DNA from: Flavobacteriaceae bacterium
GTDB lineage: Bacteria; Bacteroidota; Bacteroidia; Flavobacteriales; Flavobacteriaceae
DNA length: 54,425 nt
Assembly (NCBI GenBank): GCA_025800395.1
Contig: JAOXRU010000284.1
Location: 1-54,425, forward strand
Direction: 5' to 3'
In this document: positions 34,605 to 43,773 of the stretch, in pieces
How the letters are laid out: each line of letters begins with the position of its first letter
How positions within the stretch are numbered: position 1 is the first letter of the stretch
Notes under the pieces: model-generated
Seen by the model: only the letters and a program-made list of their open reading frames with translations
Database searches by the model: none
Told to the model about the DNA's origin: nothing
Translations under genes and position numbers: made by a program

Positions 34605-35904
34605 AATTTTATTCGGAATATGGCTAAGTGTTAGTAGCCTTAGTGCACAGGAATTACTTACCAAAGAAGCCGCACTAAAACAAGCTTTAGAACACAACTA
34701 TGGTATTCGCATGGCCAATAACCAGGTGGAGATTGCCAAGAACAATGCTTCGGTTTGGAACAACCGTTTGTTACCCACCTTGCAAGGTCGTGCTGGTGCT
34801 AACTACCAAAATGGTAATCAGGAAGTAGTGTTTCAGGATGGAAACAAACGCAATGCAGACGGGGCAGAAACCAAAACTTACAATGCCAGTATAAATCTTA
34901 ATTATACTGTTTTTGATGGTTTAAACAGACATTTTAACTTCAAAATTCAGAAAGAAAATCACAAGATGAGTGCCTTGCAAGCCAGAGCTACCATAGAGCA
35001 AACGGTATTGCAATTGTTTCAGAATTATTATCAGATCGGAAGGCTAAGCGAACAATTGCGCAATTTGCAAGAGAATTTAGCCATCTCGAACAACCGATTA
35101 GAACGGGCTACCTATCAGAATGAATACGGACAAGGCAATAGCCTAGACCTACTCCAAGCGGAGGTAGATACCAACAACGATAGTATTGCCTATAACAATA
35201 CGGTAGCACTGCTGTCTAACGCCAAGCGCGATTTAAATGTACTGCTGGGTCGTAATGTGGAAATTTTATACACGGTAGAACCAGAGAACGAGAACTTTTT
35301 GCAAATGCCCATAGTATCGGAAGTTATTCAAAAGGCAAAAGCCAGCAATGTAAACATGAAGCAGTTGGAGCAGCTTATGCAAATAAGTAAATACACCCTA
35401 AAGGCAGGGCGAAGTGGGTATTTACCAACCTTAAATTTAAGTGGCTCTTATGGCCTAAACAAGAGTTTTAATCCTGCGACTAGTTTTAGTCAGGAGTTCA
35501 GAAATGTAGGGTTTAATGCAGGGCTTAGCCTTAGCTGGAATTTGTTCGATGGTGGGGCTACCAAAACCCGCGTTGCTAATGCCAAAATAGCACTTGCCAA
35601 TCAGGAAATAAGTGAGCAGCAACAATGGGAACAGATCGAGAACAACATTCGTAATTTGTACAATGTATATGAAAACAATTTGTACGTGGTAGCTGCCCAA
35701 AGGGTAAACCTAAAAACCAGTAAAAACAATCTCGATCGCACCCAGGAGCTAGCCAAGTACGGAAGAATAAACTCGGTAACCTACAGACAGGCACAGCTGA
35801 ATTACCTTAATGCCAAAACCGCCTATAGCAATGCCAAGTACGATGCCAAAATACTAGAACTGCAATTGCTACAACTAGCAGGAGATTTGTTGGAACGATT
35901 GTAA
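34591..35904 (+). CDS. TolC-family outer-membrane efflux channel
   Basis: 437 residues: signal peptide, then two repeats of long helices and short strands of the OEP/TolC family (LTKEAALKQALEHNYGIRMANNQVEIAKNN, SYGLNKSFNPATSFSQEFRNVGFNAGLSLSWNLFDGGATKTRVANAK). It completes the tripartite pump with the adaptor and the RND protein. No lipid Cys, unlike OprM. Last gene of the MarR operon. Confidence 0.93.
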   Translation: MKSIKILFGIWLSVSSLSAQELLTKEAALKQALEHNYGIRMANNQVEIAKNNASVWNNRLLPTLQGRAGANYQNGNQEVVFQDGNKRNADGAETKTYNASINLNYTVFDGLNRHFNFKIQKENHKMSALQARATIEQTVLQLFQNYYQIGRLSEQLRNLQENLAISNNRLERATYQNEYGQGNSLDLLQAEVDTNNDSIAYNNTVALLSNAKRDLNVLLGRNVEILYTVEPENENFLQMPIVSEVIQKAKASNVNMKQLEQLMQISKYTLKAGRSGYLPTLNLSGSYGLNKSFNPATSFSQEFRNVGFNAGLSLSWNLFDGGATKTRVANAKIALANQEISEQQQWEQIENNIRNLYNVYENNLYVVAAQRVNLKTSKNNLDRTQELAKYGRINSVTYRQAQLNYLNAKTAYSNAKYDAKILELQLLQLAGDLLERL

Positions 35905-35924
35905 AGACGCAGTAGGGGCGAAAT

Positions 35925-35956
35925 TAGTAAGGGCGCAATTAATTGCGCCCTTACTA
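35925..35956. repeat. 32-bp perfect palindrome after the efflux operon
   Basis: TAGTAAGGGCGCAATT and its exact complement form an uninterrupted 32-bp palindrome. Only a weak T run follows, so it may end transcription but looks more like an intergenic palindromic repeat: a truncated copy (AATTAGTAAGGGCGCAATT) is at 36802-36836. The flanking GTAGGGGCG at 35912 recalls the GGGGCGTAT repeats elsewhere. Confidence 0.7.
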
Positions 35957-36003
35957 TTGCGATTATTTTCTTATTTTAGACAGATAAAACCATTTGCAAA
36001 CCC

Positions 36004-36752
36004 ATGAAAAAAGAAATAATTGCAAGCGTTTTATTCTTTGTTTTAATTATTTTTCCCTGCAATGCTCAAGACTTGAAAAATGAATTGAAAAAAGAGAAAG
36101 AATGGCGTTGGAATATAGAAAAAGCTAGAGAATTGGTAAGCATTTTAACGACTCCACAAAGTGGGAACACAAAACCCTTAAAATGGAGGTAGAATATCTC
36201 CAGAAATTACCTAAATCTGATTTGCCCTTTTTTGATTCGCCATTTCCAACACCAAAGTATGTTTCTCCTGGAAACGGAAATGGACCAATAGAAATCCAAA
36301 TAGGAGGGAAGCACATCATAGGACATCAAGTGATTATCGCAAATGGAGAGCATAGTGCACATTTGTTTAAGAATCCGTCGGACCAATACATTACATATTT
36401 TGTGATACTAACCATAGCAGACGCACAAGATGCAGTAAATCCTGTATTGGCAACTTCTAGAAATCATCCGCATTACCTCTCACAAGGAAGTTTGAATACG
36501 ACAACAAAAAGTAGGGTAGATTGGGTGGCCATGCAATTGGCCGATAAGAATGCCTATGCCATTGTTAATTCTAGACTGTTCGACTTGAGAGTGGGACGGG
36601 TAATTTTGGCAGCACCACAAAAAGACGGCTCTATCCGATTTTATCAAACCCAAGCACCACCGATGAATAAGGAAGAAAGAGAACAATATATCGAGAATTT
36701 AAAGACCGATAAAACTGCACTTAACTTTTTCAAAAACGCAAATAATATTTGA
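36004..36752 (+). pseudogene. Exported protein split by a frameshift
   Basis: The first frame, 36004-36192 (62 residues), has a clear signal peptide (MKKEIIASVLFFVLIIF to NAQD) and a helical start. The second, 36183-36752 (189 residues), overlaps it by 10 bp in another frame, has no signal, and carries the folded part (GNGNGPIEIQIGGKHIIGHQ, RLFDLRVGRVILAAPQKDGS). Joining them near 36120-36180 gives an exported protein of about 245 residues, most simply explained by one indel in a single gene, or a sequencing error. I do not recognise the family. Confidence 0.6.
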
Positions 36753-36872
36753 TAATACGATGTCCAAGTCTACATCTACCAACTGCGAATGGCAGGGACG
36801 CAATTAGTAAGGGCGCAATTAATTGCGGAGTCTATCCAAAATTTTGTGTTTTTAGAGGATAAATAGTTAAAT

Positions 36873-37128
36873 AACGTGAGTTCGATATAACTTACGCACA
36901 CAGTTTATTTTGATTTTCTTAGGCTAGGCGTGGCTTTGAAGGGCTATTTATAGCTCGGAATGATCACAACGACGCATAAGGAAAGACAAAATGAATCTAC
37001 AGAAAGCCTTATAAACAGCAATCTTTGTCCCAAAAAGCCTTGAATTAAGGGTTTAACCTGCGCCTTTTTAATCCAAATCTCACTATTTATAAGGCTTCTG
37101 TGAAGATAATTTATATCGAACTCACGTT
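36873..37128. mobile_element. MITE-like element, 256 bp, 18-bp perfect terminal inverted repeats
   Basis: Ends are AACGTGAGTTCGATATAA and its exact complement. It has no coding frame. AAAT flanks both sides (36869-36872 and 37129-37132) and may be a target duplication. Inside, AAGCCTTATAAA and TTTATAAGGCTT form a second inverted pair. An inverted, longer copy is at 52268-52694 and solo ends are at 629 and 37578. Mobilisation by a transposase elsewhere is inference. Confidence 0.75.
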
Positions 37129-37423
37129 AAATATATAGAATTTACTTTCTATATTTGGTATAGAGACTAGTTTAAATTAAAGATTAATTATTTTGGAGTA
37201 AGCGGTATACAGTAAGTATATTGGTTTATGTTGCGGCACTTTAAATGCGTAAAATAAGTGATAAAGCAATTAATTATTATCAAGCCTATTATCTAGTTGT
37301 AATGCATATGAAATAAATCACTTTACATAGACCTAAAGAAAGTTTCAACAAGAACTGTTCGTATGAAATATTCGTTGGAAAAAAGCACCCTTACAACCTG
37401 AATGGGGCATTAAAATTTATACT

Positions 37424-37528
37424 ATGAAATATTTATTTAAAAAAATTATTTATGTAATAATAATTTCTTGTTTTATTTTCTCTTGCTCGAACGACGATTT
37501 TAGAGAAGCTTCAATCCAAATGATTTAG
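37424..37528 (+). pseudogene. Truncated lipoprotein gene or 34-aa lipopeptide
   Basis: An ATG at 37424 gives a 34-residue product: a typical signal (MKYLFKKIIYVIIISC), the lipobox FSCSNDD seen at the start of countless Bacteroidota lipoproteins, then REASIQMI and stop. Most likely the surviving 5' end of a longer gene, since a solo MITE end stands 50 bp downstream. A real short lipopeptide cannot be ruled out. Confidence 0.5.
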
Positions 37529-37577
37529 GTTAATAACTATCATGGACTATCCAAAACGTCATTTGTAAATCTTTGAT

Positions 37578-37596
37578 GATATATCAAACTCACGTT
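37578..37596 (+). repeat. Solo end of MITE-like element
   Basis: GATATATCAAACTCACGTT is the terminal repeat with one change (C for G), without a partner end in the 450 bp upstream in inverted phase except the full copy at 36873. It could mark the scar of a deleted copy. Confidence 0.5.
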
Positions 37597-37644
37597 ATGT
37601 AGTGTTCCGCTGTAATGTAATGATGCTCTTGCCACAAGCTTTAC

Positions 37645-38634
37645 CTATTTGGACAAAGCGGGCTGTACCCATTTGAATTCAAAAGCATTTTCTGGAACTA
37701 CCAATCGATCCGACAAACGACGCAATCGGCTGGGTAATTTCATGATATAATCTCTTGCGCGCTGGGCCTCATCGGTGAGCTCGCTTATCTTATCTATTTG
37801 CCACATATCTATTAGTTTGTCTAGTATTTCGATATAGTCGTTGGATGTATATACTCCTATGCGCTGTGCGGTATTGGAAAACTCCTCAAAGGCGGAGCCT
37901 ATCTTATTGCCCGATTCTCTCAAAAAATGTGCTGGCATGGTGATCTTGCGCTTTAGCATATCCTGAAAAGCCAACATCATATTGCTTGGGTCTACTTCGA
38001 AAATTCGCTCTACAAATTCCGCATACGCATGGTGATGGCGCATTTCATCACCAGCTATAATACGACACATCTTAGCTACCCGCTTATTGCCAAAACTCTT
38101 GGCTATTTGGGCTACACGCAAATGCGAAATATAAGTGGCTAATTCCTGAAAACTGGTATAAACAAAATTCTTGTACGGATCGCGACCAGTTCCAATATCA
38201 AAACCATCGCATATCAAGTGCTGGGTAGTGATTTCTACTTCGCGCATATTTACCCTGCCAGAGAGATAGAGGTATTTGTTGAGCACATCGCCATGTCTGT
38301 TTTCTTCTGCCGACCATTGCTTTACCCAACGTCCCCAGCCATTGCGCTCTTCTTGGTTGACACCTTCTACCTCCATTAGCCAAGATTCGTAAGTAGGCAA
38401 TGCTTCTTCGGTGATCATGTCGCCCACCATCACTACCCAAAAATCGTATGGTAACTCCTTGGCGAGTTCTCGTATTTCTTTTACCTCCTCCATAAAAGCA
38501 TCTCCCTCCGAATCTGGTAAAAAATCAGAAGGCTGCCATATTTTTTCAATAGGAACCAAATATTTATCGATCAGGCTTCCTACGCTAGGCTCTAGGAAAC
38601 GCATTACTTCTAAGCGTACATTTTTTATAGACAT
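37645..38634 (-). CDS. Acyl-ACP desaturase (ferritin-like di-iron)
   Basis: 329 residues of the stearoyl-ACP desaturase family. The di-iron ligands are in EENRHG (110-115) and DEMRHH (196-201), with further carboxylates near TEEALPTYE and SFQELATY. It places a double bond in acyl-ACP in the cytoplasm using O2 and reduced ferredoxin. The gene follows the PlsC-like gene by 9 bp on the same strand, so desaturation and phospholipid assembly are co-expressed. Confidence 0.94.
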   Translation of the reverse strand: MSIKNVRLEVMRFLEPSVGSLIDKYLVPIEKIWQPSDFLPDSEGDAFMEEVKEIRELAKELPYDFWVVMVGDMITEEALPTYESWLMEVEGVNQEERNGWGRWVKQWSAEENRHGDVLNKYLYLSGRVNMREVEITTQHLICDGFDIGTGRDPYKNFVYTSFQELATYISHLRVAQIAKSFGNKRVAKMCRIIAGDEMRHHHAYAEFVERIFEVDPSNMMLAFQDMLKRKITMPAHFLRESGNKIGSAFEEFSNTAQRIGVYTSNDYIEILDKLIDMWQIDKISELTDEAQRARDYIMKLPSRLRRLSDRLVVPENAFEFKWVQPALSK

Positions 38635-38643
38635 AATATAAGT

Positions 38644-39423
38644 TTATAGTTTCACATCCTGGACTATGGTTTGTTCAATCTGTGAGATTAGTACATCGTG
38701 GTCTGGATGGTCGGCTAAACGTATCGGTTGGTGTATTTGAAATTGTAGACGATTACCCAATCCCAATGGAAAAGAACCGTATCGCTGCATTTTCCAAGAA
38801 TTGTTGATGGTCATCGGCACTACTATAGCGGAGGGTATCTTCTTGAAGAGTACTTTCAAACCTTTGGACTGAAAAGGTTTGGGTTTTCCAGTACGAGAAC
38901 GGGTGCCTTCTGGGAAAATTACCGCCATACGCTTCGTTTCTTCTATGTATTCTCCAAATTTGGCAATGGCCATTGTTGCCTGTTTTGCATCTTTTCTATC
39001 GATTAAAACCGAACCGCCATGACGAAGATTAAAAGATACCGAAGGAATTCCCTTGCCCAATTCTTTTTTTGAGATATACTTGGGATGATATTTGCGCATA
39101 TGCCAAAATACAGGTGGTATGTCATACATGCTCTGATGGTTGCATACCAATATGATGGGTTGATCGGTTGGTAGATTCTCATGCCCTTTAATTCGGTATG
39201 TCGTACCCAATATATTGGTGCATCGCATCAAAAACCAATTGAGTATCGCTACACTTTGTTTGTGCGCATGGTATCCAAAGAATCGCAAGCAGATCCATTG
39301 GATAGGGTGAAAAATACATAGGGCGATGAAAAACAACGACCCAAAAATAAAACTTATCGGATAGGATAGGATTTTTTGCATACGCAAAAATAAGAAAGCC
39401 AATCGGGATGAGAGTGACCGCAT
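38644..39423 (-). CDS. plsC: 1-acyl-glycerol-3-phosphate acyltransferase (PlsC family)
   Basis: 259 residues from the ATG at 39423 (a TTG eight codons upstream is less likely). One N-terminal membrane helix, then the acyltransferase motifs NHQSMYD (HxxxxD), GSVLIDRKD and FPEGTRSRTGK. It acylates lysophosphatidate at the inner membrane to give phosphatidate. Operon with the desaturase downstream. Confidence 0.92.
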   Translation of the reverse strand: MRSLSSRLAFLFLRMQKILSYPISFIFGSLFFIALCIFHPIQWICLRFFGYHAHKQSVAILNWFLMRCTNILGTTYRIKGHENLPTDQPIILVCNHQSMYDIPPVFWHMRKYHPKYISKKELGKGIPSVSFNLRHGGSVLIDRKDAKQATMAIAKFGEYIEETKRMAVIFPEGTRSRTGKPKPFQSKGLKVLFKKIPSAIVVPMTINNSWKMQRYGSFPLGLGNRLQFQIHQPIRLADHPDHDVLISQIEQTIVQDVKL

Positions 39424-39620
39424 GGTTTTATTTTTTTGATATGGCAAATACAGGAGTAAATTTCAAAGCATAATGCTAACAATCACATACGGCTCTCTCA
39501 TTATGCGTTGGTGCTACTGCAATCGCATGTTTTGCCTAAAATAGGAGGTGTATTTTTGCACAAACCAAGGTTTCCTAGCCTTGGTCAATAAATTTAATAC
39601 CAAATCGTATTGTGGTGTAC

Positions 39621-40967
39621 TTATGTGATCACCCCACGGATTTTCTGATGCAATGCTAGGGCTCTACTGTCGGATAGGCTGGCAATATAAGAAGATACGC
39701 CTAGTAGAAGTTGATAGGTGTTGTTGGACTCTTGCAATATATAGGCTGGTAATCCTCTGGCTAACAATTTGTCGTAATTGGTAGCGGTCTGCTGATAACA
39801 ACCATATGCGGCTGTGCAATACGCTTCTAGCAATTCGCTGAGAATGCTGTAGCCCGCAATTTCTTTGTCTGTAACTTCTTCCGATTGATAGATTTGCTTC
39901 ACACTGATCCCAATGATGTCTTCTATCTGTGCCTTGTATTTACTTTTGTCCAACAAGGCTGTGGAGAAGCTGCCGTTTAGTATGGCTTTTTCCTGCTCCA
40001 TAAATATCCGCACCGCTTCATCTATTAGGGTTTGTATTGCTAGGGCACGCAAATATGAAATTCGATCTGCAGTATAGGCAAGTTCGCTGTATTTTTGGGT
40101 GTGAATACGGTCTTTAACCAAATTGATGAGAAATTCTAAAGCCCGATCTTCAGAAATAAGACCTAGGTTGATTCCATCCTCAAAATCAATGATGGTATAA
40201 CAAATATCATCGGCAGCTTCTACAAGGTATGCCAATGGATGTCTGTGATATAATAGGGAGTCGGATTGATTGCTTCTGTTGCCCAATCCGAGTTCTTGAG
40301 CCACTTGCTGGGCAAGGGCTTTGTCGTTTTGGAAGAACCCATATTTTTTGTCGGTAATATGATCGCTAGGTTTTTTTGGCAAGGATTCCTTGGGGTATTT
40401 CATAAAAGCACCCAGAGTGGCATAGGATAATCGCAGTCCTCCAGATTTTCCGCCGATACTGCGGTTGAGCAGGTGAAAGCCATTGGCATTCCCTTCAAAG
40501 TCGATGAGATCTTGGTATTGCTTATCGTTGAGTTCGTTTTTGAAACGCTTTCCTGCGCCATACTCAAAATAAGCGCCTATGGCTTTTTCTCCACTATGCC
40601 CAAAGGGAGGATTGCCAATATCATGTGCCAAACAGGCTGCCGCTACTATAGCACCAAAATCGTTGAATTGGTAGCCCAAACTTTCTTTTAAGTAGGGGTG
40701 TTTCTCTAAAAGTTGGATACCGGCAAGACGCCCGAGACTGCGTCCGACAACCGATACTTCCAAACTATGGGTGAGACGGGTGTGAACAAAATCGGTTTCG
40801 GACAAGGGAATAACTTGGGTTTTGTCTTGTAATGAACGAAAGGAAGCGGAAAAAATAATACGATCGTAATCTACTTCGAAACCCAATCGGGTTTCGTCTT
40901 GCTCGCTGCGCAGTCGTTTGTTGGTGTCTCCAAAACGCTTTAATGAAAGTAGTTGTTCCCAGTTCAT
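39621..40967 (-). CDS. dgt: dGTP triphosphohydrolase (HD domain)
   Basis: 448 residues, the usual length. HD motifs: RLTHSLEVS (His), AHDIGNPPFGHSGE (His-Asp) and YLVEAADDICYTIIDFEDG (Asp). It cuts dGTP to deoxyguanosine and triphosphate, which affects dNTP pools and phage replication. Single gene on the minus strand. Confidence 0.94.
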   Translation of the reverse strand: MNWEQLLSLKRFGDTNKRLRSEQDETRLGFEVDYDRIIFSASFRSLQDKTQVIPLSETDFVHTRLTHSLEVSVVGRSLGRLAGIQLLEKHPYLKESLGYQFNDFGAIVAAACLAHDIGNPPFGHSGEKAIGAYFEYGAGKRFKNELNDKQYQDLIDFEGNANGFHLLNRSIGGKSGGLRLSYATLGAFMKYPKESLPKKPSDHITDKKYGFFQNDKALAQQVAQELGLGNRSNQSDSLLYHRHPLAYLVEAADDICYTIIDFEDGINLGLISEDRALEFLINLVKDRIHTQKYSELAYTADRISYLRALAIQTLIDEAVRIFMEQEKAILNGSFSTALLDKSKYKAQIEDIIGISVKQIYQSEEVTDKEIAGYSILSELLEAYCTAAYGCYQQTATNYDKLLARGLPAYILQESNNTYQLLLGVSSYIASLSDSRALALHQKIRGVIT

Positions 40968-41025
40968 GCTTTGTACTTGTTATAGATTTGCAAGATAAGT
41001 AAACCTATTCAATCGGAGACTTCTA

Positions 41026-41217
41026 CTAAAAAGAAAAATCACCATGCCATGCTTCTAAATAAATCTTTTGGCGTTGTGTGCTTAGCCAATGGAGGTATGT
41101 TTTGTCTATTGCATTGCAAAAATAATATATATCCGAAAGCAGTCGAATACCGTCTTCATGGCTTTTGTTTTTGGAAGAAAACGGCAAATAAAGCAAGGGA
41201 AAACTCGCTCTCCAAGA
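41026..41217 (-). other. Possible remnant or unannotated small frame
   Basis: On the minus strand 63 codons are open without an ATG, from TAG at 41218 to TAG at 41026. The translation looks protein-like (LLSDIYYFCNAIDKTYLHWL, then KIYLEAWHGDFSF at the end). A TTG start is possible. Part of it (41155-41174) is an exact inverted copy of 41287-41306 at the start of the next gene. I see nothing else in the 307-bp gap between dgt and that gene. Confidence 0.3.
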
Positions 41218-41222
41218 CTATA

Positions 41223-41230
41223 TAAATTTG
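41223..41230 (+). promoter_or_regulatory. -7 element for YspA-like gene
   Basis: TAAATTTG is a full consensus match, 44 bp before the first possible ATG at 41275 and 71 bp before the second at 41302. Confidence 0.45.
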
Positions 41231-41274
41231 GCTAAGGCCAAAGTCCTGTATACCGAGTTTACCCTTGCAAAAAC

Positions 41275-41667
41275 ATGGCCTATAATCCAAAAACAAAAGC
41301 CATGAAAACAAGTTCTTTTTACTTAATCGTATCCGGATCTAGACATTTTAGCAATGCCAAATTATTGGAGTATCATCTAAACCGTGCATTGGGCAAACAA
41401 ACAGGACTCCAAATCCTCATCGGTGGCTGTAACGGCTGCGATGCACTAGCAGAAGACTGGGTCAAGAGAAATCAGGTACCATACCACATCTTCCTGCCCG
41501 AATGGCACGCCTACGGACGAGCAGCTGGACCTATACGAAACAAACAAATGGTACGCCTTGCAGATGGACTATTGGCCTTCCCGATAGGTGTCTCCAAAGG
41601 TACTAGAGGCATTATAGCGATGGCACAAAAACGTGGATTGCCAACAAGGGTGGTAGAAGGAACTTAG
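41275..41667 (+). CDS. SLOG-family (YspA/DUF2493-type) protein
   Basis: 130 residues, or 121 from the ATG at 41302, which begins at the conserved FYLIVSGSRHFSN. The Rossmann-like nucleotide-binding motifs VSGSRHF, LIGGCNGCDALAEDW and GRAAGPIRNKQMVRLADGLLAFP define the SLOG/DUF2493 group, proposed to bind nucleotide-derived ligands. The first nine codons fall partly in a 20-bp inverted duplication (see 41155-41174), so they may be an addition to the original gene. Confidence 0.8.
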   Translation: MAYNPKTKAMKTSSFYLIVSGSRHFSNAKLLEYHLNRALGKQTGLQILIGGCNGCDALAEDWVKRNQVPYHIFLPEWHAYGRAAGPIRNKQMVRLADGLLAFPIGVSKGTRGIIAMAQKRGLPTRVVEGT

Positions 41668-41895
41668 GTTTCCTCTATAAGATATTAATGTTCGTTTTAT
41701 GATGAAAATGGAGTGAGCTGTTGTATAAAAAAGAAGCTTCTTGGTTTTTTGTACCAAGGTAAGAGACGATCGATTGCATGTTTAAAAACAGTACTTTGGC
41801 GAGCTTTAAAGTTTTTGGTACTTTAAGGCTAATAGTGGTTGGAGAATATCTCTTTGCAATTGATGAAGAAATGCCGTCATATCAAATCTAATCGG

Positions 41896-41903
41896 TATCT
41901 TTG
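41896..41903 (+). promoter_or_regulatory. -7 element for bacilliredoxin gene
   Basis: TATCTTTG, full match, 28 bp before the ATG at 41932. It decides against the longer open frame from 41839, whose first 21 codons would be upstream of the transcript. Confidence 0.55.
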
Positions 41904-41931
41904 TGATTGTTTAAATAAAAAAAGAAAATTT

Positions 41932-42342
41932 ATGTATCCACCAGAATTAGTAAAACCCATGCGCGAGCATTTGACAGCAGTTGGGTTTGAAGAATTACAT
42001 ACCACCGATGCTGTAAAAGAAGTGATGGGACGTACAGGAACTACTTTGGTAGTGGTTAATTCGGTTTGCGGTTGTGCTGCAGCCAATGCCCGTCCTGGAG
42101 CCATTATGAGCTTACAAAACGACAAGAAGCCAGAACATATCGTAACGGTATTTGCTGGAGTAGATAGAGAAGCTACAGATTTGGCACGTAGTTTTATGAT
42201 ACCATTTCCTCCTTCTTCACCTTCTATGGCTTTGTTTAAAGACGGAGAATTGGTGCATATGCTCGAGCGTCATCATATCGAAGGACGCCCAGCCGAAATG
42301 ATAGCAGAAAACTTAGTAGATGCTTATAATGAGTTCTGCTAA
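41932..42342 (+). CDS. Bacilliredoxin (BrxA/BrxB, DUF1094 family)
   Basis: 136 residues. Starts MYPPELVKPMREHL and carries the CGC active site (46-48) in NSVCGCAAANARPG, both hallmarks of the bacilliredoxin family, which removes bacillithiol from protein Cys. Full length. Own promoter and terminator. With the YfiT-like DinB protein at 15800 it suggests that the host makes bacillithiol or a similar thiol. Confidence 0.92.
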   Translation: MYPPELVKPMREHLTAVGFEELHTTDAVKEVMGRTGTTLVVVNSVCGCAAANARPGAIMSLQNDKKPEHIVTVFAGVDREATDLARSFMIPFPPSSPSMALFKDGELVHMLERHHIEGRPAEMIAENLVDAYNEFC

Positions 42343-42370
42343 TGCGTTTTAGATTTAGAAAAATTAGATG

Positions 42371-42397
42371 AGGTTGGCATTGAGCCAACCTTTTTTT
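42371..42397 (+). terminator. Rho-independent terminator of bacilliredoxin gene
   Basis: AGGTTGGC pairs with GCCAACCT around five bases, followed by T7. The remaining 270 bp up to the next promoter show no gene. Confidence 0.9.
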
Positions 42398-42673
42398 GTG
42401 GTATAACTTGTATCTTCTAAATAAATGATTGCTATATGATATACGATATTTTTTACTACTTAGTCTTGCATGGAGTTCTTTTCCAACAGAATAGAATAGC
42501 ACCAGCATAGGCTGTGGTGTAAAAGACCTTATAAAGGAGTTGGGGCAAACCAATATTATGTATAGTCAACTTTTCGATATAGAAATTATCTGGAAACATC
42601 GGCAGAGTAAATGTGTTTTTTAGAGTTTTGGGTAGGTACTCTCACTGCATAATTCAGAAATATCTTACATGTG

Positions 42674-42695
42674 TAGCTTTGTTTTTGTAGCTTTG
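42674..42695 (+). promoter_or_regulatory. Duplicated -7 element before DUF4272 gene
   Basis: TAGCTTTG occurs at 42674-42681 and again at 42688-42695, 14 bp apart; the unit TAGCTTTGTTTTTG is repeated. Either could serve; the second is 20 bp before the ATG. Confidence 0.5.
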
Positions 42696-42715
42696 TTAGT
42701 CTAAAAAGGAAAACA

Positions 42716-43453
42716 ATGCGTTTATTTAAAAAGTGGTTTGGTTGGAAATCTAAACTGAAAAACAAGGTGGGAGATGGGTCTTCATTGGAAAGGCTGCCTG
42801 CATTTCGAATCCGCTCTTTGGAGATTTGTAAGCAGGCAGCTTATAAACCGACTTTGCATTTGCCTACCACTTGGAATAGAACGTTGCGGCCACCAATGGA
42901 GATCGCTTTGCGGTTGCATGCGATAAAGGCATTGGTGTTATGGGTATTGGTACCAGAAGACATGGTGTCGGATGCGCAGATTTTAGAATTTGTAGCCAGA
43001 AACAATTTATTGGAATATATGGAGTCAGAAGAGCAGGAGATTCTAAAATCGGTTCGAGGAGCGGAGGAGGATCGTCGTATCATCGGTTGGAAGTTTGAAA
43101 ATGCCTGGCCGTTGGCGTGGTTTTTTGGCTATAGAGAACCAGAGATTACAGCTGCAATGATGTCTGGGGATCAAATGCAAGATGTATTGAGGCATCATAG
43201 CTGTAAGCTGGAGGAGTCGTTGGAGGAATGGGTTGCTAAGCAAAGTCTATTGACGGAGAAAGAAGTTATAGAAAAGGAAGATTTATTTTATTGTATTCAC
43301 AATGCGGTACGTTCTGCCCAATTGGGTGAGGATACTGTTCCCGTGGGATTTCATCCTGTGGAGAATGGTGGTGTGATACACGAACGCAGACATGCCCTAA
43401 CTTGGATGCTCTCCAATGGTATCGATTGGGAGCAGACAGATTTGAGTACTTAG
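42716..43453 (+). CDS. DUF4272-type protein
   Basis: 245 residues fitting the DUF4272 pattern: PPMEIALRLHAIKALVLWVL near residue 60, then WKFENAWPLAWFFGYRE and a C-terminal IHNAVRSAQLGEDTVP...GVIHERRHALTWML. The N-terminal 30 residues are basic. No catalytic motif is known to me for this family and no signal peptide is present. Single gene. Confidence 0.8.
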   Translation: MRLFKKWFGWKSKLKNKVGDGSSLERLPAFRIRSLEICKQAAYKPTLHLPTTWNRTLRPPMEIALRLHAIKALVLWVLVPEDMVSDAQILEFVARNNLLEYMESEEQEILKSVRGAEEDRRIIGWKFENAWPLAWFFGYREPEITAAMMSGDQMQDVLRHHSCKLEESLEEWVAKQSLLTEKEVIEKEDLFYCIHNAVRSAQLGEDTVPVGFHPVENGGVIHERRHALTWMLSNGIDWEQTDLST

Positions 43454-43773
43454 TCTATAGGGCGAACTAGGAATAGGGCAATGGCAGGCATCGTATAGAG
43501 GAAATACTAGAGGATACCTTAGTGGTCAGTACGGTGTGAACTACCGTGTATGATATTGGTTAGAAAACAACCTTTGACACACTTGGTTTAAAATACTTTG
43601 AAGGTACAGGCGAAAAACCATGTTGATAAGCCTAGGAAGAGGAGAATAGGCTAGTTTTGTATTGTGAAAAAAAATCAGTTCCATTAGTTTTTTGTTAACG
43701 TTTGTTAAAGTTGGAAACTTTATCTTTGAATCCAATACCTATATGAAGGTAACAAACGATTTTAATACAACGT
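43454..43773. other. 320-bp gap without gene
   Basis: No frame of note. A perfect -7 element TATCTTTG is at 43721-43728, 45 bp before the next ATG, and TTTGTTAA occurs twice just upstream of it (43691 and 43701). Confidence 0.5.

Larger units (their letters stand above)
36753..37644. other. Gene-poor stretch with repeats and gene fragments
   Basis: Contains the truncated palindrome copy (36802-36836), the MITE-like element (36873-37128), a 34-residue lipoprotein stub (37424-37528) and a solo element end (37578-37596). Nothing else was found. Confidence 0.6.
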
